A DNA stretch of 64,000 bases from NCBI GenBank assembly GCA_045615885.1, contig JAZLFR010000073.1, positions 21,862-85,861 of the forward strand, given 5' to 3'. The DNA comes from UBA1765 sp045615885 (GTDB lineage Bacteria > Fibrobacterota > Fibrobacteria > Fibrobacterales > Fibrobacteraceae). The position numbers and the translations under genes are program-made. The notes under the pieces are model-generated. The model was not told the DNA's origin. It made no database searches and saw nothing but the letters and a program-made list of their open reading frames with translations. Positions 44,318-53,993 of this stretch are shown piece after piece; the stretch's first letter is position 1, and each line of letters starts with the position of its first letter.

Positions 44318-46429
44318 TCACTTGATAATCACAGGGATTCCATTCTTGAAATAGGCGCCATGCTTTGTTGGCTTGTTCTTCAAGCGGCGACCCATTGCAT
44401 CTTGCCAACGATCAACTCTATTAGCTTTTAATGGTGCAAGGAATGGCTTTGAAATAGTAGTTATGTCATCTTCGCATTTTTCGGCATCGCAACTTTCTTC
44501 AGGAACTTCAATTTTAATGACATTGACGATTTTTGTGAAGGTTGTAATCTGTTCTCCTTCAATGATAGGCTTATTTGTCACATTGATTTCAATTGCGTTT
44601 GGCAAATCATCTATAGCTATTGCTAGCGGTGCAAACTTCGTTACTCCATTTAGGCTTGGTGCTGGGTTTACTGCAATTTGAGTTCCCGTATAAATTAGGT
44701 AGGCGCGCATTTCTCTAGTACGGACGTTGTGGCCGGCTTTTGCGAATTGCCCAATTGAGAATGTGTAATTCTCGTCATCTTCATTTTCTTTGACATTGGT
44801 GCCTACAAATCCATAAATACGACCGAGATTAGATTCTTTTTCGTATTCAGATGTTGCCGTGTCGCTCTTGGATGTTGTAAGCATTGTCTTGTAGGTGCCA
44901 ACGAGAGCCCAGTCTGGATCATTTGTTGATGCGACGTATTCGTTGACTTGGATAGAATCTCCTTTGGTTTTTGAATTCGGATTTTTAATTTTTTCAATTT
45001 TTCTCAAAGTAACAGGACCATGAAAGTGAATGCTGTCTTTGGGCGTTTGTGTGATTAGATAAGGCTTGTGGGCTTCAACGACGCCTGTTTCCGTTTCTGC
45101 GCTGGCCTTCCATTTTCCTTCTGTGTCGTCATAATTCAAGGTGGGCACTGCGTTAAATCTTACGATTTCGCCACTAGCATTTGTAATGTTGGACGGAGCA
45201 ATGTCGAAAGGGAGCATGATTGTTGAGTTCTTGCCGCTAAATACTCGATCGAAGGTGATTGAGTCTGCGATGACGCTCATTGGAATACTTAGCTCCTGCA
45301 ATACATCTAGCTTTGTATTAGGATCATCCCATTCAGTGATGTGGGCGATAATGATGTGACCTTGTTCGTTGAATTCAAAGGACATTCCTTTGAACGGCTT
45401 TGTCTTAAGAGTGTCGACAAGGGCTTTTTTGATAGTGGCTTTGCACACGGCCAAATCTGATCCATCACACTTAATTGTTGCTCCGCACTTATCTCCGGTG
45501 TTATAGCAGTAAACCTGTCCTTTTGTGAAAACGTGGGTATTATTGTTTTGTGTTCCATTTGCGTCTTTCTCTTTGCTGACATCTTTGCCATCAGCGTCAA
45601 CAATGGCTCCATAAACGCCTTTTTGCCCTTTGTTTCCAACAAAGCCGAGGCTGTAGCAATCTGAAACATTTACTTTTGTTCCAAGAGAAATCTTTCCGAC
45701 AAAACCTCCATGATACCCTGTTTTGTCAGTGTTTTCGGGAAGAACTGATCCGTTGAATGTACTCATTTTTATTGCTAATTCTGCCGGACTGACTAAATTA
45801 CCTACAAAACCAGCAGCAGCAACGCCTCTGTAAGGTTGTAGATTGCTAGGCTTATCAGACTTTGTGACGGAGGTAACCAATCCTTCAAAAGAACATTCTT
45901 CAATTGTCACATTTCCAGTAGCGTTTGCTGCAAAGCCTCCAACATTATCGTCTGCTGCAAAGTATGAGTCTTTAATGTTTAGTCTCTTAATGGTTGCTCC
46001 AGAAAGGCTTGCGAAGAACCCAGCGTTATTTCCTGAATAATACAATCCCGAAATGGAATGTCCCTGGCCATCAAATGTGCCGGAGAAATTTACCATTGGG
46101 GTCCAATGGTTTTCTTCAGGAACGTTAGCGTTTTTTAAATCATCGCTTACGACATGGTTTCCTTTGTCGCTCGGCGAATCTACAGCAACCACTCGGATGT
46201 CTGCAACTAACTTACCACAAACACCTGGTTGAGGAGCTTGTGAATATTCCTCTGGATTTTCTGCGTTACGAATGCCGTTCACAATATCCGCAAAACCAAA
46301 CAATTCGCCAGCATTTGTAATCTGGTAGCAACCATCAACCAATTGTGGTGTGTGATGCTCAATTGCTTCCGCATTCGCGCCAACAGCCAGTGCGCCCATC
46401 AAAGAAAGCGTATAAATCCACTTCTTCAT
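44318..46429 (-). CDS. Large secreted surface protein with GLUG-like repeats and sorting-type C-terminus
   Basis: 703 residues from ATG 46429, supported by GGAG 8 bp upstream. Signal peptide LSLMGALAVGANA. Residues about 100-270 hold GLUG-like repeats (GFFASLSGATIKRLNI, GGFAANATGNVTIEECSF, GGFVGKI) that usually form a parallel beta helix in adhesins. The end DAMGRRLKNKPTKHGAYFKN then GIPVIIK resembles type-A C-terminal sorting domains of the type IX secretion system, known in Fibrobacter. Many lysines and acidic residues in the middle. Probably a cell-surface or secreted adhesin; ligand unknown. Confidence 0.75.
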   Translation of the reverse strand: MKKWIYTLSLMGALAVGANAEAIEHHTPQLVDGCYQITNAGELFGFADIVNGIRNAENPEEYSQAPQPGVCGKLVADIRVVAVDSPSDKGNHVVSDDLKNANVPEENHWTPMVNFSGTFDGQGHSISGLYYSGNNAGFFASLSGATIKRLNIKDSYFAADDNVGGFAANATGNVTIEECSFEGLVTSVTKSDKPSNLQPYRGVAAAGFVGNLVSPAELAIKMSTFNGSVLPENTDKTGYHGGFVGKISLGTKVNVSDCYSLGFVGNKGQKGVYGAIVDADGKDVSKEKDANGTQNNNTHVFTKGQVYCYNTGDKCGATIKCDGSDLAVCKATIKKALVDTLKTKPFKGMSFEFNEQGHIIIAHITEWDDPNTKLDVLQELSIPMSVIADSITFDRVFSGKNSTIMLPFDIAPSNITNASGEIVRFNAVPTLNYDDTEGKWKASAETETGVVEAHKPYLITQTPKDSIHFHGPVTLRKIEKIKNPNSKTKGDSIQVNEYVASTNDPDWALVGTYKTMLTTSKSDTATSEYEKESNLGRIYGFVGTNVKENEDDENYTFSIGQFAKAGHNVRTREMRAYLIYTGTQIAVNPAPSLNGVTKFAPLAIAIDDLPNAIEINVTNKPIIEGEQITTFTKIVNVIKIEVPEESCDAEKCEDDITTISKPFLAPLKANRVDRWQDAMGRRLKNKPTKHGAYFKNGIPVIIK

Positions 46430-46642
46430 AAAAAACTCCATTTTTAGACAAAGTTATTTTTTTTTAACAAATTTCGCAATAGTTTAAATTGAAAAAAAAG
46501 AATTTTATAAGAAAAATATCGTTTTTATTTAAAGAGTTTCCCCTAAAAATCACCGTCGTTTGAAAGCTGACTTTGCCTATTTGCAAAAGCCAATGGCGCC
46601 TCTTTTATTATATTTTCCTTTGTAAACTTTTAGTAGGTTTTT

Positions 46643-48775
46643 ATGTTGCCATTGAATGAAAACGGGAGTGGTGCCCCGCAGCAGGTGCAGGCGCCTGCAA
46701 GCTCCTTGTCCGTGTTTGATGTGATTCGAGTGCTCTGGAACGGCAAGTGGGTAATGATCCTGTTTGCCCTTATTGGTGCTGGCGTTGGCTTTTACAAGGC
46801 TAACTGGGAAATCCCGATGTACACGAGCGACGCCTTGATACAGATCAATACCAAGGTGGAGCAGCCGGTGGCTGCCGTGGGCGCGGTGAATGCGCTTTTG
46901 GTGGAACGTTCCCCGGCCGATGCCGAGATGATGCTCATCAAGAGCCGCATGGTGCTTTCGAAGGTGGTCGAAGAGGAACACTTGCGCTTTCATGCAAACC
47001 CGGTTGGCGACAAGGATCGCATTTTGCACCGCGACGGCCGCATGGATCTGGAACTTCTGGAATTGCCCGGCTGGGGCTTTAAGGCCCGCGCTCTTGGCGG
47101 CGATTCCTTTGCAGTTTTGGCCCGTGGCAAAGAGATTGTCAGGGGCGTTGTTGGCGATACTTACCGTACAGACTACAATGGCGATACCGTTGCCATTCGC
47201 GTGAAGCTGCTCAAGGCCCGTGCGGGCCAGGAGTTTGCCTTGAGCGTGTCTTCGGAGCTTTCTGCAATTAGCGCCCTGGCTGGCGGCCTGTCTGTTGGCG
47301 AGGCCGGCAAGAATTCTGGCTCCGGCATGATCAAGATTCACTTTTCGCACCGCTACGCCGACCGTGCCGCATCTATCTTGAATTCCGTGATGGATACCTA
47401 CCTGCGCCAGAACGTGGAACTGCGCAGCGCGACCGCCGCAAAGACCCTGGAATTTTTGGATGACCAGTTGCCTGGCGTAAAGGCAAGGCTCGATAGCATT
47501 GAGGCGGTGCTTTCCAAATACCGCCGCGAAGTGGGGACCGTGGATATTTCCGGGGAAACGAGTTCTAGCCTTGGCCGCAGCGTTGACTTGCAGAATCAGC
47601 TTGCCGATTTGGAGCAGCAGCGCACAGAAGCCCTGCGCATCTACACTGCGGAACACCCGAATGTTCAGGCAATCGACCTTAAGATCAAGAATTTGAACGG
47701 CGAACTTGGCAAGGTGAAGGCCGTTATGAAGAAGCTCCCCGAAAAGCAGCAGGAACTGCTTAGACTGCAGGGCGAAGTTGAGCTGAACAACAAGCTTTAT
47801 ACGACCATGCTGAACAATGCGCAGCAGCTGCGCGTTGTGCGTGCGGGTGAACTGGGCAATGTTCGCATTGTAGATCATGCCCGAATTGCAGAAAGAACTT
47901 CTTACCCGAACAAGCGCAGCATCGAACTGCTTTACCTGGGCATTTGCCTTGGCATTGGCGCTGCCCTGTTGATTCTTGTTCGTCTGCTTTCAAAGAAGGG
48001 CATTCGCAGCACTTCGGAAGTTGAAAATTCGACCGGCATTAGCGTATATGCCAAGGTGCCGGAATCCCGCAACAAGCTGCTCCGCATGCGTAAGCATGCC
48101 GCAAAGAACTTCCTGGTCGTTGACGACCCGGACGACCGTGCGTCGGAAGCGTTCCGTTCGCTGCTGACTGCTGTTGACTTTGCAATCGAAAAGCACCAGG
48201 TGCTCATGGTGTCTGGGCTTATCCCTGGCGTGGGCAAGTCGTTTGTTGCAGAAAACATTGCCGCGCTTGCCGCTCAGATGGGCCGCAAGGTTCTGCTGAT
48301 TGACGGCGACATGCGCCGTGGCCGCGTAAAGAGCCGCTCCAAAGACGGCCTTGCCAATGTGCTCATGCGTTCCTGCTGCAAGCTCGATGCCATTACCCAG
48401 AGCGATGTTGATAATTTGTATGTAATGGGCGGCGGTCATACCCAGCTGTACCCGAGTGAACTGCTGCGCGGCGAGGCCTTCGGGGATTTGCTTGCGGAGC
48501 TCCGCAAGGAATACGATTTGGTTATCGTGGATACTCCGCCGATTTCGTTGGTGACCGATGCCACGCTGATATACCCGCTGGTGGATTTTTCTTTGATCGT
48601 GCTGCATTACGGCAAGCATTCCGTGCCAGAAATCCAGGAAATGCTGAATGCCCTGAATCGCATCAAGGATGTGCCGAAGGCCTTTGTGCTGAACCATTGC
48701 GAACGCGGTCATCACGGTTATGGCTATGGTTACTACGGCTACTACAGCTATGGTTACTACAAGAAAAAGAAGTAA
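46643..48775 (+). CDS. wzc: Polysaccharide chain-length regulator and tyrosine autokinase
   Basis: 710 residues. N-terminal Wzz domain with the first membrane helix at about 35-53 (GKWVMILFALIGAGVGFYKAN), a long periplasmic coiled-coil region (about 250-400), a second helix at about 432-450 and a cytoplasmic BY-kinase domain with Walker A GLIPGVGKSFVAENI, Walker A' LLIDGDMRRG and LVIVDTPPISLVTDA. The tail HGYGYGYYGYYSYGYYKKKK has nine tyrosines for autophosphorylation. Controls assembly and length of capsular chains together with Wza (48826). No cognate phosphatase (Wzb) gene was seen in the window. Confidence 0.95.
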   Translation: MLPLNENGSGAPQQVQAPASSLSVFDVIRVLWNGKWVMILFALIGAGVGFYKANWEIPMYTSDALIQINTKVEQPVAAVGAVNALLVERSPADAEMMLIKSRMVLSKVVEEEHLRFHANPVGDKDRILHRDGRMDLELLELPGWGFKARALGGDSFAVLARGKEIVRGVVGDTYRTDYNGDTVAIRVKLLKARAGQEFALSVSSELSAISALAGGLSVGEAGKNSGSGMIKIHFSHRYADRAASILNSVMDTYLRQNVELRSATAAKTLEFLDDQLPGVKARLDSIEAVLSKYRREVGTVDISGETSSSLGRSVDLQNQLADLEQQRTEALRIYTAEHPNVQAIDLKIKNLNGELGKVKAVMKKLPEKQQELLRLQGEVELNNKLYTTMLNNAQQLRVVRAGELGNVRIVDHARIAERTSYPNKRSIELLYLGICLGIGAALLILVRLLSKKGIRSTSEVENSTGISVYAKVPESRNKLLRMRKHAAKNFLVVDDPDDRASEAFRSLLTAVDFAIEKHQVLMVSGLIPGVGKSFVAENIAALAAQMGRKVLLIDGDMRRGRVKSRSKDGLANVLMRSCCKLDAITQSDVDNLYVMGGGHTQLYPSELLRGEAFGDLLAELRKEYDLVIVDTPPISLVTDATLIYPLVDFSLIVLHYGKHSVPEIQEMLNALNRIKDVPKAFVLNHCERGHHGYGYGYYGYYSYGYYKKKK

Positions 48776-48825
48776 CATAAAAATATTATTCTATCTTTGT
48801 ATTGTAAACTTTAGGAGAACTTACG

Positions 48826-49974
48826 ATGCAAATCGTGAAAAAACTCGCAATTCTTTGTGGTTGCGCATATTCTGCCTTGGCACTTTCTGCCTGCTGTTTT
48901 GCCCCTGGCATGTATCTTGGCGAAACATCTAATGAAGATGGCACTGTAGATACTCTTGCCACTTTCCATGGTGCTGAAGTGCATTTGCAGAGCATTACCC
49001 CAGCAGCCATGGCCGGCGCCGTAGAAGAAGCTGCCAAAAAGACCGCGATTCCGCAGGAACTTTTGGACTACAAGCCTGAAGCCTACAAGCTCGGCAAGTT
49101 CGATGTTGTGCAGGTGACTGTTTGGGAACACCAGGAACTTTCCCTGCCGCTTGGCCCGTATCGTAACGACAAGTCCGTGGGCCAGCTGATTGACGAGAAT
49201 GGCGAAATGTTCTACCCGTATGCCGGCCAGATCAAGGCCGAAGGCTTGACGATTACGGAACTTCGCGACAAAATTGAACAGGGCCTTTCTGCAGTTTTGA
49301 ACAAACCGCAGCTTGAAGTCCGCCTGCTCGAAAGCCAGAGCAAAAAGGCCTATGTGCAGGGCGGTGTCGTCCGCGCTGGCGTTATCCCTCTTTCCAATAT
49401 TCCGACTACGCTTTTGCAGGCAATCAACGGTTGCGGCGGCGTGAGCCCGTCCAATGGCGACCCGACTCAGGTGGAACTCATTCGCGACGGCAGGACATTT
49501 AACATTGACCTTATGGCCGCATACCCGACCGCGCAGGGTCCGGGTGACATTTTGCTGAAGGATGGCGACGTGATTCGCGTGGCTGAAAGCAGCGAATCGA
49601 AGGTGTTTGTGCTTGGCGAACTGAACCGCCAGACGGCTCTCCCGATTTTGAACGGTTCATTGACCCTTTCCCAGGCCTTGGCTGAAGTTGGCGGCATGCA
49701 GACCATGTCTGCAAAGAGCCAGGGAATTTATGTGATTCGTGGTGACTTGAACAAAATCAATGTTTACCACTTGAACGCTCGCAACCCGATGGCCTTGGTT
49801 TTTGGGGACCAGTTCAAACTTCAGCCGCACGATATTGTCTATGTAGATGCTACCGGCCTAGCCCGCTGGAACCGCGTGATTTCGCAGATTCTTCCGACAG
49901 CACAGACCTTCTACTACGGTATGCAGACTATCCACCAGGCAAAGATTGTTAAGGGCGACTTAGAAAACTGGTAA
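48826..49974 (+). CDS. wza: Polysaccharide export outer-membrane lipoprotein
   Basis: 382 residues. Signal peptide with lipobox LSAC (about 20-23), so the mature protein is lipidated. A poly_export domain follows (KLGKFDVVQVTVWEHQELSL), then SLBB-type domains (VQGGVVRAGVIPLS and FVLGELNRQTALPI), and a C-terminal segment expected to form the outer-membrane helix. AGGAG upstream supports the ATG. Immediately downstream of wzc, as in most capsule loci. Confidence 0.93.
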   Translation: MQIVKKLAILCGCAYSALALSACCFAPGMYLGETSNEDGTVDTLATFHGAEVHLQSITPAAMAGAVEEAAKKTAIPQELLDYKPEAYKLGKFDVVQVTVWEHQELSLPLGPYRNDKSVGQLIDENGEMFYPYAGQIKAEGLTITELRDKIEQGLSAVLNKPQLEVRLLESQSKKAYVQGGVVRAGVIPLSNIPTTLLQAINGCGGVSPSNGDPTQVELIRDGRTFNIDLMAAYPTAQGPGDILLKDGDVIRVAESSESKVFVLGELNRQTALPILNGSLTLSQALAEVGGMQTMSAKSQGIYVIRGDLNKINVYHLNARNPMALVFGDQFKLQPHDIVYVDATGLARWNRVISQILPTAQTFYYGMQTIHQAKIVKGDLENW

Positions 49975-49987
49975 CGAGCTTTGAATC

Positions 49988-51859
49988 ATGGTAAACAGAT
50001 TTAGAAGCGAACTTGAAAACATCATAACGAGCTTCGGCTGGCGCAAGCGCTTGCTTGCGCTCATAGATGTCTTGATCATTGTGATGACCGGGCTCATTGC
50101 AATGTACACGACCACGGGCGGCAAGTCCGATGGTCCGGATGTTTTTGCGTCTTGCTTTATCAGCGCCGTCTGCTGCTTTTTGTGCATGTTCTTTTTTGGG
50201 GCGTATGCAAAGCTCTGGCGCTTCGTCCGCTTTGGCGATTTGTTTGCCTGCCTCCGTGGCGTTGTCTGCGGAATCGTTCTCGAAACGCTCTTCATATACC
50301 TGAACGGCAATCCGGTATATATTGCCTATGCGGCGGTTCATGCTGGCTACGCACTCGTCGGCGTTAGCATTAGCCGTTATGTGTTCCATACATTTATTCT
50401 TCTTTTGCTTGGCGAAGAACGGGCAAATCGCAATTTAAAGCGCACTCTCATCATTGGTGGCGGCGATGCCTGCATGATTTTGCTAAAGGAACCGAGCTTT
50501 AAGCAGTTGTGCAAGGCTGTTGCAATTGTGGATGACGATGTTTCTAAAGTCGGCAACAAGGTTTGCGGCGTAGAAATCATTGGCGGCTCCCGCGAAATCC
50601 CGAAGTATGTGGAACAGCTGAATGTGGAGCAGATCATTTTTGCGATTCCTTCTTGCCCTGTCAAGGAACGCCAGCGCATTTTGGACAACTGCTCCATGGC
50701 CAAGGTGCCCATCAAGACAATTCCGTTCCTTACCGAATTTTTGCGCGACGATGTAGAAAATAAATACTCGTTCAGCATGCGTGATATTCATGTAGAAGAC
50801 CTTTTGGGCCGCCAGCCGATTTCGTTTGAAAACACTGCCATCAAGCAGCTTGTAACCGATAAGGTCTGCATGGTTACCGGTGGCGGCGGTTCCATTGGCA
50901 GCGAGCTTGTGCGCCAGATAGCAAAGTACAAGCCAAGGCAGCTGATTGTCGTCGACATTTACGAAAACAACGCTTACGATATTGAACAGGAACTCGTGAT
51001 GCAGTATGGCAAGGAAGGCTTGAACCTTGTCGTGTTGATTGCCTCCGTGCGCGACTACAACCGCATTAACGATGTCTTTGAACAGTTTAAGCCGAATGTC
51101 GTGTTCCATGCCGCAGCCCACAAGCATGTGCCGCTTATGGAGCATTCGCCGCTCGAAGCCATCAAGAACAACATATTCGGTACATACAATGTTGCGTCGA
51201 TTGCTGTAAAGCACAAGGTCGAAAAGTTCGTGATGATCAGTACCGACAAGGCCGTGAACCCGACGAACGTGATGGGTGCGACAAAGCGCTGCTGCGAAAT
51301 GATCGTGGAATCGTTCTCCAAGCGCGCGGGCAACTCGACTACGTTCGTGACGACCCGCTTTGGCAATGTGCTCGGCAGCAACGGTTCCGTGATTCCGCTG
51401 TTCAAGCGCCAAATAGAGCAGGGCAAGTCAGTCACCGTAACGCACCCGGAAATCTACCGTTACTTCATGACGATCCCGGAGGCGGTGTGCCTTGTGCTCG
51501 AAGCCGCTTCAAATGAATTGGGCAGCAACATATATGTGCTCGACATGGGCGAGCCTGTCAAGATTTTGACGCTTGCCGAAAACCTCATTCGCATGTATGG
51601 CAAAATTCCGTACAAGGATGTGCAGATTGAATTTACCGGACTTCGCCCGGGTGAAAAGCTGCGTGAAGAACTTTTGATGGACGAAGAAGGTTTGCAGAAG
51701 ACGGACAACAATTTGATTTTTGTTGGCCACCCGCTCAAGGTTGATGTGGAACAGTTCGAAAGTGATTTGCATGAACTCCGCCAGGCCGTTGACGAAAATC
51801 GCGTCGAAGACGCGATGGCGTTCCTTTGCAAGCTTGTGCCGACGTATATTAAAAAGTAA
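49988..51859 (+). CDS. CapD/FlaA1-type UDP-sugar 4,6-dehydratase (membrane-anchored SDR)
   Basis: 623 residues. Four N-terminal membrane helices (to about 125), a CoA-binding-like domain (about 140-245) and an extended SDR domain starting VTGGGGSIGSELVRQIAKYK (about 297). Conserved AAHKHVPLMEH and the catalytic region STDKAVNPTNVMGATKR place it with PglF/WbpM/CapD dehydratases, which make UDP-4-keto-6-deoxy sugars from UDP-GlcNAc. This provides a modified amino-sugar precursor for either surface glycan. 13 bp after wza. Confidence 0.93.
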   Translation: MVNRFRSELENIITSFGWRKRLLALIDVLIIVMTGLIAMYTTTGGKSDGPDVFASCFISAVCCFLCMFFFGAYAKLWRFVRFGDLFACLRGVVCGIVLETLFIYLNGNPVYIAYAAVHAGYALVGVSISRYVFHTFILLLLGEERANRNLKRTLIIGGGDACMILLKEPSFKQLCKAVAIVDDDVSKVGNKVCGVEIIGGSREIPKYVEQLNVEQIIFAIPSCPVKERQRILDNCSMAKVPIKTIPFLTEFLRDDVENKYSFSMRDIHVEDLLGRQPISFENTAIKQLVTDKVCMVTGGGGSIGSELVRQIAKYKPRQLIVVDIYENNAYDIEQELVMQYGKEGLNLVVLIASVRDYNRINDVFEQFKPNVVFHAAAHKHVPLMEHSPLEAIKNNIFGTYNVASIAVKHKVEKFVMISTDKAVNPTNVMGATKRCCEMIVESFSKRAGNSTTFVTTRFGNVLGSNGSVIPLFKRQIEQGKSVTVTHPEIYRYFMTIPEAVCLVLEAASNELGSNIYVLDMGEPVKILTLAENLIRMYGKIPYKDVQIEFTGLRPGEKLREELLMDEEGLQKTDNNLIFVGHPLKVDVEQFESDLHELRQAVDENRVEDAMAFLCKLVPTYIKK

Positions 51860-51869
51860 AGAGGATTCT

Positions 51870-52961
51870 ATGGCTATTGCACCGCGCCCGGAACTTAAGC
51901 AGCTTTCTGACTATGTTCCTGGAAAGTCTATTGATGAAATTTGCGAAAAGTATGGTTTGAAGGAAGCTGTCAAGCTTGCTTCGAACGAAAACCCTTGGGG
52001 CCCGTCTCCAAAGGCCAAGGCCGCTTACCTTTCTATCGTCGAAACGCTGCATCTGTACCCGCGAGGCAATGCTCCTTCGCTGATCAGCGCACTCGCCGCC
52101 AAGTACGGGGTCGATGCAAAGAACTTGATTCTTGGCAATGGTTCCGATGAAGTCATCGACTTGATCGGCAAGGCGTTCATTCGCCCTGGCGATGTTTGCG
52201 TTGGCGTCGTTCCGACTTTCTCTGTCTATGAATTCACGGCCCTCGAAGCTGGCGCGGAATTCCGCAAGTTTGACGTTGGCACCGGCAAGGCCGACATTAG
52301 GGAACTTGCCGCAGCGGTTGACGAAAGCGTTCGCGTGCTCTTTCTTTGCAGCCCGAACAACCCGACCGGCGTTTACTACAGCGAAGCCGAAATCATTGAA
52401 CTTTTGAACCTGATTCCAAAGACGACGCTACTCTTCCTCGACGAAGCCTACGCAGAATTCGCCGTTGCCGAAGACTACCCGAAGCTTGCCCGCCGCCTGG
52501 AAGAATTCCCGAACCTGTTCCTGAACAGAACTTTCAGCAAAATCTACGGCCTTGCTGGCCTCCGCCTTGGCTACGGTATGTCTAGCCTGGAAGTCATTGC
52601 AAACATGTGGAAGGTCAAGCCTCCGTTCGATGTGAACCTTGCAGCCCAGGCTGGCGCGGTCGCCGCCCTCAGCGACACCGAATTTGTGGAAACCACGCGC
52701 AAGTACAATCGCGAAGGCATCGAAGTGCTTACCAAGGGCATGGGCGAGCTCGGCTTTGAAGTGCTCCCCACGCAGGGCAACTTTGTTTGCATCAAGATTG
52801 ACGAACGCTATGAAGACCTTTTGCAGTTCCTGGAATCTCGCGGCATGATCGTGCGCGGTCTAAAGAGCTTTGGCCTCCCGGGCTACATTCGCGTGACCGC
52901 CGGCAAGCCCGAAGAAAACGCGTTCTTCCTCGACCTCGTAAAACAGTGGGTCAAGGGGTAG
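51870..52961 (+). CDS. hisC: Histidinol-phosphate aminotransferase
   Basis: 363 residues from ATG 51870 (GAGG 6 bp upstream); the upstream in-frame extension lies inside the capD-like gene. PLP-dependent fold type I: ASNENPWGPSPKAK, LGNGSDEVIDLIGKAFI, SPNNPTGVYY, LDEAYAEFA and the lysine motif RTFSKIYGLAGLRLGYG with the Schiff-base lysine. Converts imidazole acetol phosphate to histidinol phosphate in histidine synthesis. It lies 10 bp after the glycan gene, so it may share its transcript. Confidence 0.93.
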   Translation: MAIAPRPELKQLSDYVPGKSIDEICEKYGLKEAVKLASNENPWGPSPKAKAAYLSIVETLHLYPRGNAPSLISALAAKYGVDAKNLILGNGSDEVIDLIGKAFIRPGDVCVGVVPTFSVYEFTALEAGAEFRKFDVGTGKADIRELAAAVDESVRVLFLCSPNNPTGVYYSEAEIIELLNLIPKTTLLFLDEAYAEFAVAEDYPKLARRLEEFPNLFLNRTFSKIYGLAGLRLGYGMSSLEVIANMWKVKPPFDVNLAAQAGAVAALSDTEFVETTRKYNREGIEVLTKGMGELGFEVLPTQGNFVCIKIDERYEDLLQFLESRGMIVRGLKSFGLPGYIRVTAGKPEENAFFLDLVKQWVKG

Positions 52962-52966
52962 GCGGT

Positions 52967-53067
52967 AATTAGAGACTAGAAATTAGAAACTAGGGTAATG
53001 TAAACAACAAATTCCCTAATCACTAGATCCTAAATCCTACCCCCTAACCCCTGAATCCTACCCCCCC
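52967..53067 (+). repeat. Degenerate heptanucleotide tandem repeats between hisC and the phosphatase gene
   Basis: Left block 52967-52995 reads in 7-nt steps (ATTAGAG, ACTAGAA, ATTAGAA, ACTAGGG). Right block 53014-53067 reads CCTAATC, ACTAGAT, CCTAAAT, CCTACCC, CCTAACC, CCTGAAT, CCTACCC and a C run ending at the ATG at 53068. The right block is roughly the reverse complement of the left, so an imperfect palindrome is possible. Confidence 0.75.
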
Positions 53068-53886
53068 ATGTCCTCTACATCAGAACTTTTAAATATCGCC
53101 CTCAAGGCTTCCGACCTCGCAGAACGCGTGATTCTTGAACATTTCAACGCGGGCGTGTCCGTAGAATGGAAGCCCGACAACACGCCCGTGACCAAAGCCG
53201 ACAAGCAGGCAGAAGAAACCATGCGCGAGTTCTTTGCCAAGGAAACTCCGGGCTTTGGCGTAATTGGCGAAGAATTTGGCGTGGAATCTCCGGACGCCGA
53301 ATACCAGTGGATTTTGGACCCGATCGACGGCACCAAGTCGTTCATTCACGGTGTGCCACTCTTTGGAACGCTCATTGGCCTTTACCATAAGAATGAACCG
53401 GTAGCAAGCGTCATCAACCTGCCTGCCTTGAATTCCAAAGTCTATGCAAGCAACGGCGGTGGTGCCTTCGCAAAGACAGCCGCTGGCGTGGTGCCAGCAC
53501 ATGTTTCTGAAGTTGCACAGATGAAGGATGCGCTTGTGCTTTCTGGTACGCTCAATACCATGGAAGACCTTGGCTACGGCGAGCAGTTCAAGGCGCTCCG
53601 CCGCAGTGCCCGCCTCTATCGAGGCTGGGGCGACGCCTACGGCTACTACCTCGTTGCCACCGGCCGCGCCGAAATGATGGTGGACCCGGTTGTTTCGCTC
53701 TGGGACATTTCGCCGATGCCCTTGATTTTGAAGGAAGCCGGTGGCGATTTTGCAACCTTTGCCGGTGTCCGCGAACTTTTCGATGCAAATGGCAAGCCGG
53801 TTGCCCCGATTTATGAGGGCTTTACGGGCATTGCCTGCAACGCAAAATTGATGGAAAATGCCTTGGAAACAATGAAAAAAGCCTAA
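53068..53886 (+). CDS. hisN: Inositol-monophosphatase-family phosphatase, probably histidinol-phosphatase
   Basis: 272 residues. The family metal-binding motifs are present: GEEFGVE, DPIDGTKSFIHG (Mg-binding aspartates) and WDISPMPLILKEAGGD. Proteins of this family include inositol monophosphatase, CysQ and HisN; the neighbouring hisC favours histidinol-phosphatase. The start codon has no ribosome-binding site but directly follows a C-rich heptad repeat, so initiation may be unusual. About 260-270 residues is normal for the family. Confidence 0.85.
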   Translation: MSSTSELLNIALKASDLAERVILEHFNAGVSVEWKPDNTPVTKADKQAEETMREFFAKETPGFGVIGEEFGVESPDAEYQWILDPIDGTKSFIHGVPLFGTLIGLYHKNEPVASVINLPALNSKVYASNGGGAFAKTAAGVVPAHVSEVAQMKDALVLSGTLNTMEDLGYGEQFKALRRSARLYRGWGDAYGYYLVATGRAEMMVDPVVSLWDISPMPLILKEAGGDFATFAGVRELFDANGKPVAPIYEGFTGIACNAKLMENALETMKKA

Positions 53887-53913
53887 AAAATGCTGCTTTC
53901 AGAAAAAAGTTCA

Positions 53914-53953
53914 CTATATTTCCACAATTTTTAGAAATCTTTTACTATATTTC
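53914..53953 (+). promoter_or_regulatory. Twin ACTATATTTC promoter-like boxes upstream of rplU
   Basis: TATATT occurs at 53915-53920 and 53946-53951 inside identical ACTATATTTC contexts, 31 bp apart. The second would give a start near 53958 and a leader of about 35 nt containing AAGGA before the ATG at 53994. Two promoters would suit a highly expressed ribosomal operon. Confidence 0.45.
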
Positions 53954-53993
53954 GTGGCCCAACAGCTAAAAACCAAAAAAGGATATACATATT

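Noticed and set aside
46577..47878. 433-codon minus-strand ORF opposite wzc
   Set aside because: It lies entirely on the reverse complement of a clear Wzc coding region, its composition is His/Ala/Gln-rich as expected for a shadow frame, and it has no recognisable motif.
50483..51412. 309-codon minus-strand ORF opposite the CapD-like gene
   Set aside because: Shadow of a strongly coding plus-strand frame; no start signal and no domain pattern.
52967..53067. Repeats before hisN as a CRISPR array
   Set aside because: Units are only 7 nt long and there are no spacers or cas genes. No CRISPR array was seen anywhere in the window.
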